Assembly: GCA_018713145.1 (NCBI GenBank)
Contig: DVFP01000025.1
Coordinates: forward strand, 1 to 64,000
Direction of reading: 5' to 3'
DNA length: 64,000 nt
From: Candidatus Scybalocola faecavium
GTDB taxonomy: Bacteria > Bacillota > Clostridia > Lachnospirales > Lachnospiraceae
Part shown: in pieces, positions 29,323 through 38,084 of the stretch
Position numbering within the stretch: the stretch's first letter is position 1
Layout of the letters: every line of letters starts with the position of its first letter
Notes under the pieces: model-generated
Database searches by the model: none
What the model saw: the letters and a program-made list of their open reading frames with translations, nothing else
What the model was told of the DNA's origin: nothing
Position numbers and translations under genes: made by a program

Positions 29323-30249
29323 TTAATCCTTTTTAAAATTATGCTCCAGCTTAGCATAAAAATCTTCCATGGTCAGCCGGGCATCTAATGTGTGATACAC
29401 GCGGATGGGACGGTTATTCTGGCCGTGGATATACATCATCTCTTTAGAAATGGCCGGCGCCGGGATCCAGTCGTAATTCATCCGCTCCCGCTCTTCCAGA
29501 AGGACGGTCACTGTGCCCTGGTCACCCAGTCCCCAGCTCTCGCCGTGAGGCCAGAATGTAATATCCCCACATTTATCATTAAAGGCTACCATCTGCTCAA
29601 ACAAATATTTGCCGATTTCACCGCAGGGCTTTACCCGGCGTGAAAGCTCAGTTAAGGATACGGCAATCTGCTTGTAAACATTAATAGGAATCTGCCATAA
29701 AGGCATGGTGGATTTAAAAACCACATTGGCAGCATGAATATCCTGAAGGAGATTAAACTCCTGTCCCCCGCCAGGGTACTTTCCGCCGCCGATCCATACA
29801 GCGGTCATCCGGTCGCAGATCTCCGGCTTTAACAAAATGGCGGAAGCCAGATCTGTAAGGCATCCCTGGAACACTGCAAATAAAGGATGCTCATCCTCTT
29901 TCATCGCTTCTTCAATGATGCACCGCGCGCCCTCAGAGTCGATCGGCGTATTTTCATCCGCCATTGGGCCTGTGGCTCCTGTAAACACCTTATCTTTATA
30001 TTCATCTTCAATTCCCATTAAGGATAATACTTTAAATATTTCATCCCTGCTGGCATAAACTGTATTTCCCGGGCCATATTCCTGGGGATTTTTTTCAAAA
30101 TGTCCCGCCACAATGCCTTTGACCATAAATTTTGGGGTCATTAAATGATGGGCCAGGGCGAACTGGTCATCCGCCTCATTTTTACAGTCTGTGTGGACGA
30201 TCAGACGGATCTTCTTTTTGTCCGGCACTTTAAAATCATATTCAAACAT
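29323..30249 (-). CDS. Nucleoside hydrolase-like protein
   Basis: A 308-residue protein related to inosine/uridine-preferring nucleoside hydrolases. The family DTDxxxDD calcium motif appears as HTDCKNEADDQFAL at residues 18-31, with first Asp retained and the later Asp pair present. The middle AVWIGGGKYPGGGQEFNLLQDIHAANVVF matches the MGG...EFN...D segment of the active site. It should cleave an N- or O-glycosidic bond of a pentoside. It is last in the sugar operon, separated from the kinase gene by a CCTCCCCGG/CCGGGAGG hairpin (30271-30295), which may tune its expression. Substrate could be an unusual pentoside, not a nucleoside. Confidence 0.8.
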   Translation of the reverse strand: MFEYDFKVPDKKKIRLIVHTDCKNEADDQFALAHHLMTPKFMVKGIVAGHFEKNPQEYGPGNTVYASRDEIFKVLSLMGIEDEYKDKVFTGATGPMADENTPIDSEGARCIIEEAMKEDEHPLFAVFQGCLTDLASAILLKPEICDRMTAVWIGGGKYPGGGQEFNLLQDIHAANVVFKSTMPLWQIPINVYKQIAVSLTELSRRVKPCGEIGKYLFEQMVAFNDKCGDITFWPHGESWGLGDQGTVTVLLEERERMNYDWIPAPAISKEMMYIHGQNNRPIRVYHTLDARLTMEDFYAKLEHNFKKD

Positions 30250-30304
30250 AGTAAACCTCCTCCTGTAAATCCTCCCCGGCCCTAAGACCGGGAGGAATGT
30301 TGAT

Positions 30305-31786
30305 TTAATGGGTCAGTACCTTTTGGATGGCTTGCTTCCAGCCCTGATATTTATCCTCACGGATGGTTTCGTCCATCTTTGGTTCATACTTTTCCCGCTT
30401 CAGCAGGTCAAAGATTTTTTCATCATAAAGTCCCAATCCAAAACCTGCGGCATAGGCAGCCCCCATACAAGAAAGGGCTTCTGAATCCGGCACTAACACG
30501 GCGGCATTTAATATATCGCTCTGGAACTGCATCAGATAAGCATTTTTTGTAGGGCCTCCGTCTACCCGCAGCTCTTGCACCGAAATCCCTGCATCCTGGC
30601 TCATAGCCCGGATAACGTCTGTAATCTGGTAGGCGATACATTCGATGCAGGCTCGGACAATCTCCGCCTTTCCTGTCGTCCGGTCAATCCCCCAAAGCAT
30701 CCCACAAGCCTCGCTGTCCCAATAGGGAGCCCCCAGTCCGGTAAAAGCTGGGATAAAGTACAAATGATCATCCTGCCGGGCCTGGCTGCACCAATCTTTT
30801 GTCTCCCCGGGGTTTTGGATCAACTGAACATCATCTTTTAACCAGGAGATCACTGCGCCGGTATAATTAATATTGCCTTCCAGCACATAATCGACCTTTC
30901 CATTCAGCCCCCATGCGAGAGAAGTCACAACGCCATGGGTGGAAAGGATAGGTTTTTGGCCAATATTCATCATAATAGATGAACCTGTCCCGTAAGTCGT
31001 TTTGATCATACCAGGCTGGACACATCCCTGTCCCAAAAGGGCGCCGTGGGAATCGCCAAGAACGCCGTGGATCGGGACCGGCGCTTTAAGCAGTCCCTCA
31101 AAGTCTGTCTCTCCAAAATTACTGTCTGAATCACATACCTGAGCTAAATCTGCCGGATCAATGCCAAAGCCCCGGCAGATCTCCTCATCCCATTTCAAGT
31201 CGAAAATATTAAAAAGCTGTGTGCGGGACGCATTGGAATAATCGGTTTTATAAGATCTTCCTTCCGTAAGCCGGTAGATCAGCCAAGTATCAATCGTTCC
31301 GTAGCACACTTCATGGCGGTCAGCCTTTTCCTTTGCTCCAGGAACATTTTCTAAAAGCCATGCCAGCTTAGAAGCAGGAAAATAAGGGGAAAGCTTTAAG
31401 CCGGTTTTTTTATGCACCAACTCAGCCATTCCTGCGACTTCTGCCCGGGCGCATACATTAGCAGCCCGCGAGCACTGCCATACGATGGCGTAATCTAAAG
31501 GTTTTCCAGTCGACTTATCCCAAATTAATGATGTTTCGCGCTGGTTGCTGATGCCTACCCCGGCAATGGCGCCGGAATCAATGCCTTCCTCCTGGATCAG
31601 CGCCTTTACTGTATTGACTGTATTCCGGTAAATTTCTTCCCCGTCATGGGAAACCCAGCCCTGTTCATTAATGATTTGACGGTGGGGCTTATCCTTGCGG
31701 GCTAAAATCCTCCCTTTTTCGTCAAAAAGCATGACCTTCGTTCCCTGGGTACTTTGATCGATACCGATAATATATTTTCCTGACAT
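30305..31786 (-). CDS. FGGY-family sugar kinase, glycerol-kinase-like
   Basis: A 493-residue kinase whose whole length resembles glycerol kinase: GIDQSTQGTK start, GWVSHDGEEIY, GISNQRET, AIVWQCSRAA, DTWLIYRLT, DYSNASRTQLFNI, the catalytic Asp of GAPYWDSEA, and VDGGPTKNAYLMQFQSDIL. Departures are the HGVLGDSHGALLGQ loop and CIECIAYQ. Context (isomerase plus split transketolase) argues for a ketose substrate, not glycerol. A kinase acting on a branched ketose such as apulose, whose phosphorylated end looks like glycerol, would fit; this is inference. It starts 11 bp after the transketolase C-terminal subunit gene. Confidence 0.88.
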   Translation of the reverse strand: MSGKYIIGIDQSTQGTKVMLFDEKGRILARKDKPHRQIINEQGWVSHDGEEIYRNTVNTVKALIQEEGIDSGAIAGVGISNQRETSLIWDKSTGKPLDYAIVWQCSRAANVCARAEVAGMAELVHKKTGLKLSPYFPASKLAWLLENVPGAKEKADRHEVCYGTIDTWLIYRLTEGRSYKTDYSNASRTQLFNIFDLKWDEEICRGFGIDPADLAQVCDSDSNFGETDFEGLLKAPVPIHGVLGDSHGALLGQGCVQPGMIKTTYGTGSSIMMNIGQKPILSTHGVVTSLAWGLNGKVDYVLEGNINYTGAVISWLKDDVQLIQNPGETKDWCSQARQDDHLYFIPAFTGLGAPYWDSEACGMLWGIDRTTGKAEIVRACIECIAYQITDVIRAMSQDAGISVQELRVDGGPTKNAYLMQFQSDILNAAVLVPDSEALSCMGAAYAAGFGLGLYDEKIFDLLKREKYEPKMDETIREDKYQGWKQAIQKVLTH

Positions 31787-31797
31787 AGCGGCCCCCT

Positions 31798-32733
31798 TTA
31801 TTCTGCCAGCATTTCCTTTGCTTTCGCAGCAATGCCTTCTGCAGTCAGACCGTAGTAATTAAATACTTCAGGAGACGTCCCTGTAATTACAGGAGCATCC
31901 GGCAGGGACATATTCCATACCTTTTTCGGACATTCTCTGGATACAACCTGGGCCACCATAGAGCCAAGGCCTCCAAAAGGAGAATGTTCTTCCACCGTAA
32001 GCACTGCCTTAGCATTTTTTGCTGCTTTGACTACAGCAGACTCATCCATAGGCTTTACACAGTACATATCCAAAACCGTGGCATGGATGCCATCCTTTTC
32101 AAGAAGAGCTGCCGCGTCTTTGGCAGGCTTTACCATTTCTCCACAAGCGATGATCGCAATATCCTCCCCTTCACAAAGGACTGTGGCTTTATCCATTTCA
32201 AACGGAACATTTCCTTCCTCATACACCGGGTCTACAGCATTGCGGCCTACACGGATATAAGCCGGTTTCTCGTCCTTTAAAAGAGCCTCTGTCAGCGCCT
32301 TTGTCTGAAGATGATCGCTGGGGATATAAACGCGCATATTTGGGATCGCGCTCATCGCCGCGATATCCTGGGCAGAGTGATGGCTCATGCCAAGAGCTCC
32401 ATAGCTGACGCCTCCGCTGATACCGATCAGTTTAACATTTGTATTGGAATAGGCCACGTCAATCTTGCACTGCTCATAGCTTCTTGCAGATAAAAAGCAT
32501 GCAGGAGACACCGCATAGGCCTTTTTGCCGCACTTGGCAAGGCCGGCGGCAATGCTGACCAGGTTTTGTTCCGCAATACCGGTTTCAACAAATTGCTCGG
32601 GATATTCATTGGCAAAAGGCGTAAAAGAACCGCTGCCTCTGGAATCGCTGCAAAGGGCCACGATATTCTTATCTGTTTTTGCTGCTTCCATTAAAACTTC
32701 ACAGATCATCTGTTTATTGGCAATCTTACTCAT
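31798..32733 (-). CDS. Transketolase, C-terminal (pyrimidine-binding) subunit
   Basis: A 311-residue half-transketolase. It has the ETGIAEQNLVSIAAGLA helix, whose Glu activates thiamine diphosphate, GALGMSHHSAQDIA, and the C-terminal transketolase domain (ILTVEEHSPFGGLGSMVAQ). Overlaps the N-terminal subunit gene by 4 bp (ATGA), so the two halves are made together and form one alpha2beta2 enzyme that moves two-carbon ketol units. Split transketolases are common in clostridia and are often dedicated to one sugar. Confidence 0.92.
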   Translation of the reverse strand: MSKIANKQMICEVLMEAAKTDKNIVALCSDSRGSGSFTPFANEYPEQFVETGIAEQNLVSIAAGLAKCGKKAYAVSPACFLSARSYEQCKIDVAYSNTNVKLIGISGGVSYGALGMSHHSAQDIAAMSAIPNMRVYIPSDHLQTKALTEALLKDEKPAYIRVGRNAVDPVYEEGNVPFEMDKATVLCEGEDIAIIACGEMVKPAKDAAALLEKDGIHATVLDMYCVKPMDESAVVKAAKNAKAVLTVEEHSPFGGLGSMVAQVVSRECPKKVWNMSLPDAPVITGTSPEVFNYYGLTAEGIAAKAKEMLAE

Positions 32734-33557
32734 GCTTCCAATGCCTCCTTTGCTGCTTTAAGATCTTTCATGATCGTATCATATTCTTCCTGGGTAGGAA
32801 CTTTGTGATGCCATGCGGCCTTATTTTCCATAATGGATGAACCTTTCCCTTTAATGGTATTTGCAATAAGCACTGTCGGCTGCCCTTTAACGGTCTTTGC
32901 TTCCTCAAAAGCAGCGTGGAGCTGGTCAATATCATTGCCATCAGCCACATCGATCACATGCCAGCCAAAGCTTCTGAAACGCTCATGCAGATCATCATGT
33001 CCCATAATATCTTCTGTATTCCCGGAAATCTGAAGGCGGTTACGGTCTACGACAGCGCATAAATTGTCCAGCTTGTACTGATGAGCAGCCATAGCGCCTT
33101 CCCAAACAGAGCCTTCAGCCAATTCGCCATCGCCCATAACAACATAAACCCGACGGGACTTGCCGTCCATTTTGGCAGCCAAAGCCATACCTACACATAC
33201 GGGAAGGCCATGTCCAAGGGAACCGGAGTTCATCTCAATACCGGGAAGCTTATTATTAGGGTGGCCGATATAAGGAGAACCAAACTTGCTGAACCGGGCA
33301 AGAATATCCTCTTTATCCAGGAATCCTTTCTTTGCAAGGACTGCGTAATAAGCCTCCATGGAATGTCCCTTGCTTAATACAAACAGATCCCGGTTTTCAT
33401 CATCTGCCATGTCCGGGCCAACATTCATCTGGTCAAAATAAAGCTCTGTCAGGACTTCCATAACGCTCATATCTCCGCCGATATGGCCGCCCTTTCCGGC
33501 CATGATAATATCCACAGCATCTTGTCTTAACTCATATGCCAATGCTTTTAAATTCAT
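32730..33557 (-). CDS. Transketolase, N-terminal (ThDP diphosphate-binding) subunit
   Basis: A 275-residue subunit with SKGHSMEAYYAVLAKKGF, the thiamine-diphosphate motif GDGELAEGSVWEGAMAA followed by NLCAVVDRNRLQ, and GKGSSIMENKAAWHHKVP. ATG 33557 is preferred because AAGGGA lies about 10 bases upstream; the GTG at 33566 is too near. It follows the isomerase gene by 36 bp and overlaps the partner subunit gene. Confidence 0.92.
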   Translation of the reverse strand: MNLKALAYELRQDAVDIIMAGKGGHIGGDMSVMEVLTELYFDQMNVGPDMADDENRDLFVLSKGHSMEAYYAVLAKKGFLDKEDILARFSKFGSPYIGHPNNKLPGIEMNSGSLGHGLPVCVGMALAAKMDGKSRRVYVVMGDGELAEGSVWEGAMAAHQYKLDNLCAVVDRNRLQISGNTEDIMGHDDLHERFRSFGWHVIDVADGNDIDQLHAAFEEAKTVKGQPTVLIANTIKGKGSSIMENKAAWHHKVPTQEEYDTIMKDLKAAKEALEA

Positions 33558-33593
33558 ATCCTGCACTTCCCTTCCATTAACATCCCCAGCGGA

Positions 33594-34994
33594 TCATTCG
33601 CCCCTGAGATATGCCTTTACATCCTCTTCAATAGGATCATAAAAATCCGGTTTTACGCCAATATATTTACATGCCTCGTATAAAACAGGCACAACGTTCT
33701 TATGGATGCCGACACAGTGATGGATATAAGGGCCCTCCACGATCTTTGCTTCCAGACGCTTAATATTTTCTACCTCAACCCAAAGATAAGTGCCCATACA
33801 TGTAGGTCCATCTACACCCTTGGCAGTTCCAAGAAGCAGGGAATATTCCCCGTTATCTCCGTCAAAACGGCAAAGCGTTACATCGCCATGCTTTGCCTCG
33901 GCTGTCAGACTGCCCGGATGATCAAAAGCTAAAGGATAGGTCAGCTGGGGTTTTTCCTTCGCTACAGACATAGGCCATGGACCGCAGTGCTGAAGAAGCT
34001 CACCGTTTTCAATATCCGGATGGCGGATCGTCCAGTCTGCAAAGAAGCTGCGCTTCTCTCCCATACCGGCAGCTTCCACCATAAGAGCCGTAATGGCACC
34101 GTGAATATCTGTCTCACACACTACCGGGATTCCCTGCTCATTTAAGATAGCATTTGCTGCGCAGGGCATAATGCCGATCTCTGTCTGGAGAGCGTTCCAG
34201 CACTGGATAGCGGCGGCCTGGCATCCATATTTGGCTACCAGATCTTCCATGGCAAGGGCAAGCGCTGCTACCATTTCGGTTTCATTCTCTTTGATCTTGA
34301 TCTCCATAGTTTCTCCGATGTAAGCCATCATCTCAGCCATACGGTCAGCGTCCTTTTGTACAGCCTTAATCTGCTGGGTCAGCTCTGTCATCGGAATCGG
34401 TGAAAGCTGGATATTAAACTTTTCCAAAAGCTCCCCTTCATTGCACATGGTTGTCCAAAACTCAAAAGGACGGGTGGAAATCTGAAGGATACGGATATTT
34501 TTAAACGTCTTTACAACGTTGCATACAGCAAGGAAATCCTTAACGCCCCGCTCAAACACAGGATCGTTTAATCGGCAGTTGGTCAGATATGTAAAAGGAA
34601 CCCTGAACCGGCGCAACACTTTACCTGTGGCAAACAAACCGCACTGGGTATCCCGAAGGCGGACGCCGTTTTCATCCGGGCGCTCATCTAACGGGCCCCA
34701 CAAAAGCACCGGAACACCCAGCTTTTTGGCCAGACGGGCGCAGACAAATTCTGTACCGAAATTGCAGTGTGCTAAAAGAAGTCCGTCTACACCTTCGGCT
34801 TTAAACTTTGCAACGATCTTATCGACATCATTATCGTCGTAAAGAAGCCCTTCTTCATTAATGTCTGTAATATCTACAAAATCTACCCCCAGCTCTCTTA
34901 ACCGGTCCGCTGTCAGCCCACGGAATTTAATGGCATCCGGCGCGCTGAAAATGCTTCGTCTTGTAGGTGCATAGCCCAACTTAATTTTTTTCAT
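33594..34994 (-). CDS. Fucose/arabinose isomerase-family sugar isomerase
   Basis: A 466-residue member of the L-fucose/L-arabinose isomerase fold family: KIKLGYAPTRRS start, GVDGLLLAHCNFGTEFVCARLA, PVLLWGPLDERP, the metal-site Glu and Asp in IPVVCETDIHGAIT, and the C-terminal HHCVGIHKNVVPVLYEACKYIG helix. It should convert an aldose to a ketose with Mn2+. It differs from FucI (about 590 residues) and AraA (about 500), so the sugar is uncertain. AAAGGAG precedes ATG 34994. It is first in the five-gene operon and diverges from the LacI regulator. Confidence 0.85.
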   Translation of the reverse strand: MKKIKLGYAPTRRSIFSAPDAIKFRGLTADRLRELGVDFVDITDINEEGLLYDDNDVDKIVAKFKAEGVDGLLLAHCNFGTEFVCARLAKKLGVPVLLWGPLDERPDENGVRLRDTQCGLFATGKVLRRFRVPFTYLTNCRLNDPVFERGVKDFLAVCNVVKTFKNIRILQISTRPFEFWTTMCNEGELLEKFNIQLSPIPMTELTQQIKAVQKDADRMAEMMAYIGETMEIKIKENETEMVAALALAMEDLVAKYGCQAAAIQCWNALQTEIGIMPCAANAILNEQGIPVVCETDIHGAITALMVEAAGMGEKRSFFADWTIRHPDIENGELLQHCGPWPMSVAKEKPQLTYPLAFDHPGSLTAEAKHGDVTLCRFDGDNGEYSLLLGTAKGVDGPTCMGTYLWVEVENIKRLEAKIVEGPYIHHCVGIHKNVVPVLYEACKYIGVKPDFYDPIEEDVKAYLRGE

Positions 34995-35122
34995 GAAAGC
35001 TCCTTTCCGGGAAATCATCATTTCCCTAAAAACATAAACGAAATGCATGAATTTATTTTTCGTTTTGTCATTTCTTTGTGCGTTCTTCCTAATGTCTGAA
35101 TTAAGTATAGCCCTAATTCAGC

Positions 35123-35202
35123 TTAATTTCATTAAATAATTAAGTGAAATTAACTTAATTATCAACTTAATTATTGATTTTATTTATCAAATCATGCATA
35201 CT
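35123..35202. promoter_or_regulatory. Divergent control region of sugar operon and LacI gene
   Basis: An inverted repeat TTAATTTCA (35123-35131) and TGAAATTAA (35145-35153) is followed by two tandem AACTTAATTAT copies 12 bp apart (35151-35174). These abut a plus-strand promoter TTGATT (35174-35179), 17 bases, CATACT (35197-35202). On the minus strand TATACT near 35105 may serve the operon. The repeats are likely regulator sites, though they are unlike classical LacI sites with a central CG. Confidence 0.5.
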
Positions 35203-35309
35203 GTAGATAAGATTTGCAAAGCACAAAGGGCAGAGTCATCTGCGTCTTTCATCCGTGGTGCTGCCATACACAGGGCAGCATGTCAGCTTTCAAAGAAAGG
35301 GTGAATGTT

Positions 35310-36341
35310 ATGAGTATTACTGCAAAGGAGCTGGCCAAAAAACTAAATCTCTCTCCTGCTGCTGTATCCATGGCTTTAAATCATAAACCCGGTGTCAGTA
35401 CCGCTACCCGCCGTCTTGTTTTTGACACAGCGGAAAAGTACGGCTATGATTTTTCCAGGATTTCAGAAAAAAATTCTATAACCGGATCCATTTATTTTGT
35501 CATTTATAAAAAGCACGGTGCCGTTGTTACTGACACGCCGTTTTTTTCCCAGATTTCAGAAGGGATCTCTATGGAATGTAAAAAGCAGGATTACAATTTA
35601 AAAGTGAATTACATTTATGAAGATGACGATGTGATCCAAAGACAACTGGAAGATGTGCGCAGCTCCGACTGCTGCGGTATGATCCTTTTAGGTACAGAAA
35701 TGACGGATCGGGATCTTCGGCCATTTTTAAAACTTCCTTTTCCCCTAGTCCTCCTGGACACTTATTTTGAGTCAGTATCCTGTGACAGTGTTCTCATTAA
35801 TAATGTCCAGGGAGCATATATGGCAACTTCCTACCTGATCCAGAAATGCAGCCAGCAGCCCGGCTACCTTCGGTCCGCTTATGATATTTATAACTTTTCC
35901 CAAAGGTCTGCGGGCTTTTACAAGGCCATCCGCGGAGCCGGCATGTCCGCCTCCCAATCCATTGTTCATGATCTGACCCCCTCTATTGACGGCGCCTACG
36001 GGGATATGATGGAAATCCTAAAAAGCAATGAACCTTTGGCCTCCTGCTATTTTGCCGATAACGACCTGATCGCCATCGGTGCCATTAAAGCATTTAAACA
36101 GCACGGACTTGGGATTCCTGAAGATATTTCTATCATCGGTTTTGACAATCAGCCGATCAGCAGTGTTATTGAGCCAAATCTTACCACAGTCCATGTTCCC
36201 AAAAAGTACATGGGAGAAGCGGCGGCCGAAAGACTCATCTCTCTGATCCGAAATCCCGGACAGCCGCCCATAAAAACTGAAATTTCCACCTCTCTTGTAA
36301 AGAGAAATTCTGTAGGGCGGGCAAAGCATACAGGGATTTAA
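35310..36341 (+). CDS. LacI-family transcriptional regulator
   Basis: A 343-residue repressor. Residues 1-50 hold the LacI helix-turn-helix and hinge (ITAKELAKKLNLSPAAVSMALNHKPGVSTATR); the rest is a periplasmic-binding-protein-like sugar sensor (GLGIPEDISIIGFDNQP, TTVHVPKKYMGEAAAERL). Start 35310 has AAAGGGTG upstream; the frame upstream lacks a start with family match. It diverges from the isomerase-transketolase-kinase operon, its most likely target. Confidence 0.93.
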   Translation: MSITAKELAKKLNLSPAAVSMALNHKPGVSTATRRLVFDTAEKYGYDFSRISEKNSITGSIYFVIYKKHGAVVTDTPFFSQISEGISMECKKQDYNLKVNYIYEDDDVIQRQLEDVRSSDCCGMILLGTEMTDRDLRPFLKLPFPLVLLDTYFESVSCDSVLINNVQGAYMATSYLIQKCSQQPGYLRSAYDIYNFSQRSAGFYKAIRGAGMSASQSIVHDLTPSIDGAYGDMMEILKSNEPLASCYFADNDLIAIGAIKAFKQHGLGIPEDISIIGFDNQPISSVIEPNLTTVHVPKKYMGEAAAERLISLIRNPGQPPIKTEISTSLVKRNSVGRAKHTGI

Positions 36342-36352
36342 CTAACGCACAT

Positions 36353-36383
36353 AAGGCGGCCTAAATGCCGCCTTTATATTTTT
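36353..36383 (+). terminator. Terminator after the LacI gene
   Basis: Stem AAGGCGGC/GCCGCCTT with a 6-base loop and TATATTTTT tail, between convergent lacI-type and dus genes. Confidence 0.8.
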
Positions 36384-36390
36384 ACCCTTC

Positions 36391-37323
36391 CTAAGACCTG
36401 AAAATCTGGCCCACTGCGGCCTCATAGTCTGCCAGCGAGGATGCCTTTTTGATCTTTTTCATATTTTTTTCATTTCCGGGAAAAGAGGCAATCATATAAG
36501 ACCACACCTCTTTCATTTTAAACAGCACGCTGCGTTCTCCGCTCATAACCTGCCTGTAAGCCTCATACAGCTCATTGTGGAAATCCACTATTTTTTCCCT
36601 TTCCTGCCCCATGGGAGCGTCCTTTTGTGTCAATTTCCATACCATCCCCGGATCCATAAGCAGTCCTCTGCCTGCCATAATCCGGTCTATTTTGGGATAT
36701 TTTTCAGAAAACATCCGGCAGTCCTCGCACGAAAACAGATCCCCATTATAGCATAAAATATTTTTGCTATGGTCTGCGGCATAATCAAAATAGTTCATCC
36801 TTGGATGAAATTTATAATAATCCTCCCGGATCCGCGGATGAATGATCAGTTCGGCGATGGGATATTGGTTGTAAATATCTAACAGCCTGTAAAATTCATC
36901 CCCGTCTGCCATTCCAAGGCGGGTTTTTACTGAAATCTCCATATCCGTGCTTTGAAAAATCTGATCAAGGAAGCGGTCCAACGCATCAGGATCCGCAAGA
37001 AATCCCGCGCCTTTATGTTTCGCCACCACAGTACCTGAAGGACATCCAAGATTTAAATTTACCTGATGGTAGCCAAGCTGTATAAGCTTTTTGGCTGTAT
37101 CGATAAAGCCCTGGCTGCTGTTTGTAAGGATCTGGGGCACAAGTTCCAAGCCCTCATTATTTTCCGGCAGAAGATCCTTCATCTCCTTTGTCATAACCTT
37201 CCGGCTCTGATTTGGCGAAATAAACGGGGCAAAATATTTGCGGATCCCGGGAAAATGTCTGCTGTGGATCCGTCGAAACAAATAATTTGTTATTCCTTCT
37301 AAAGGTGCAAAATAATAGTCCAT
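36391..37323 (-). CDS. tRNA-dihydrouridine synthase
   Basis: A 310-residue flavoprotein that reduces uridine to dihydrouridine in tRNA D-loops. Start YYFAPLEGITN is the FMN-binding strand; the catalytic Cys is in NLNLGCPSG; ELIIHPRIREDYY and IMAGRGLLMDPG complete the barrel, and a helical tRNA-binding domain follows. It is a divergent Dus member (PLEGITN in place of PMAGVTD), so paralog type is not assigned. Single gene. Confidence 0.9.
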   Translation of the reverse strand: MDYYFAPLEGITNYLFRRIHSRHFPGIRKYFAPFISPNQSRKVMTKEMKDLLPENNEGLELVPQILTNSSQGFIDTAKKLIQLGYHQVNLNLGCPSGTVVAKHKGAGFLADPDALDRFLDQIFQSTDMEISVKTRLGMADGDEFYRLLDIYNQYPIAELIIHPRIREDYYKFHPRMNYFDYAADHSKNILCYNGDLFSCEDCRMFSEKYPKIDRIMAGRGLLMDPGMVWKLTQKDAPMGQEREKIVDFHNELYEAYRQVMSGERSVLFKMKEVWSYMIASFPGNEKNMKKIKKASSLADYEAAVGQIFRS

Positions 37324-37551
37324 CCGTACCTCCGGTATAAAACATATTCCGGCATCTTTGTATGCCGGGAGCTGTCAATAGTATAATCGTACATGTTAAA
37401 ATTTGCAAGCCACATTCCAAAACATAAAACCGCTTTCCTATATGGTGATTTCATGCTACAATAGGGATAAAGCTTTGGCAGGACAGGCTTTCCCTTTTAA
37501 GCCCTGCTTTTGCCAAAAAACACACTTACTTACAAAGGAGGTCTGCCTTCA

Positions 37552-37950
37552 ATGGCATCCGTCAACATTAAAGCAACATTTCAGTGTCCCATACAGAAGG
37601 TCTGGCAGACAGTTGTTTCTCTGACCAATTATTCCTGGCGCAGGGATATTGCTCAGGTAGAAATTTTAAAAAGCGGAAAAAAATATGTAGAACACACAAA
37701 AAAAGGAAAAGACACCACTTTTCGTGTTACCGGCCGGCAGACATGCAGCCGCTATGAACTGAGTATGGAAAACAAACAGATGAAAGGTCAGTGGATCATG
37801 GTATTTTCTTCAGAAGATAACGCCGCCACATCTCTGGACTTTACCATCAGCGCTTCTGCCAAATGGTACTTAAAGCCTTTTGCCGGTTTACTGCTGCGTC
37901 ATCAGCAGAAAATCTATATGGAAGATTTGAAAAAAGCATTGGAAAAATAG
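37552..37950 (+). CDS. SRPBCC-fold (polyketide cyclase/START-like) protein
   Basis: A 132-residue protein beginning ASVNIKATFQCPIQKVWQTVVSLTNYS-like, the first strand and helix of SRPBCC ligand-binding folds, and ending with the long C-terminal helix (LLLRHQQKIYMEDLKKALEK). It probably binds a small hydrophobic molecule; no ligand is known. AAAGGAGG precedes ATG 37552 by 10 bases. Monocistronic, ending in a strong terminator. Confidence 0.8.
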   Translation: MASVNIKATFQCPIQKVWQTVVSLTNYSWRRDIAQVEILKSGKKYVEHTKKGKDTTFRVTGRQTCSRYELSMENKQMKGQWIMVFSSEDNAATSLDFTISASAKWYLKPFAGLLLRHQQKIYMEDLKKALEK

Positions 37951-37994
37951 CGGCCTTTATACAAAGGAACCGGCTGCTGTCAGGCGTATCGCGC

Positions 37995-38042
37995 AAAATC
38001 CCCCAAAGACCAGCTACCACTGATCTTTGGGGGATTTTATCT
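37995..38042. terminator. Bidirectional terminator
   Basis: Perfect 14-bp arms AAAATCCCCCAAAG and CTTTGGGGGATTTT between convergent SRPBCC and rhaD genes. Confidence 0.85.
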
Positions 38043-38084
38043 TATCCGCTCATTTATACAGCAGCGAATTATATATCGTACCAA

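Noticed and set aside
30271-30295. Hairpin between kinase and nucleoside hydrolase as a terminator
   Set aside because: Followed by the ribosome site of the next gene and no T run; likely an mRNA-processing or stabilising stem.
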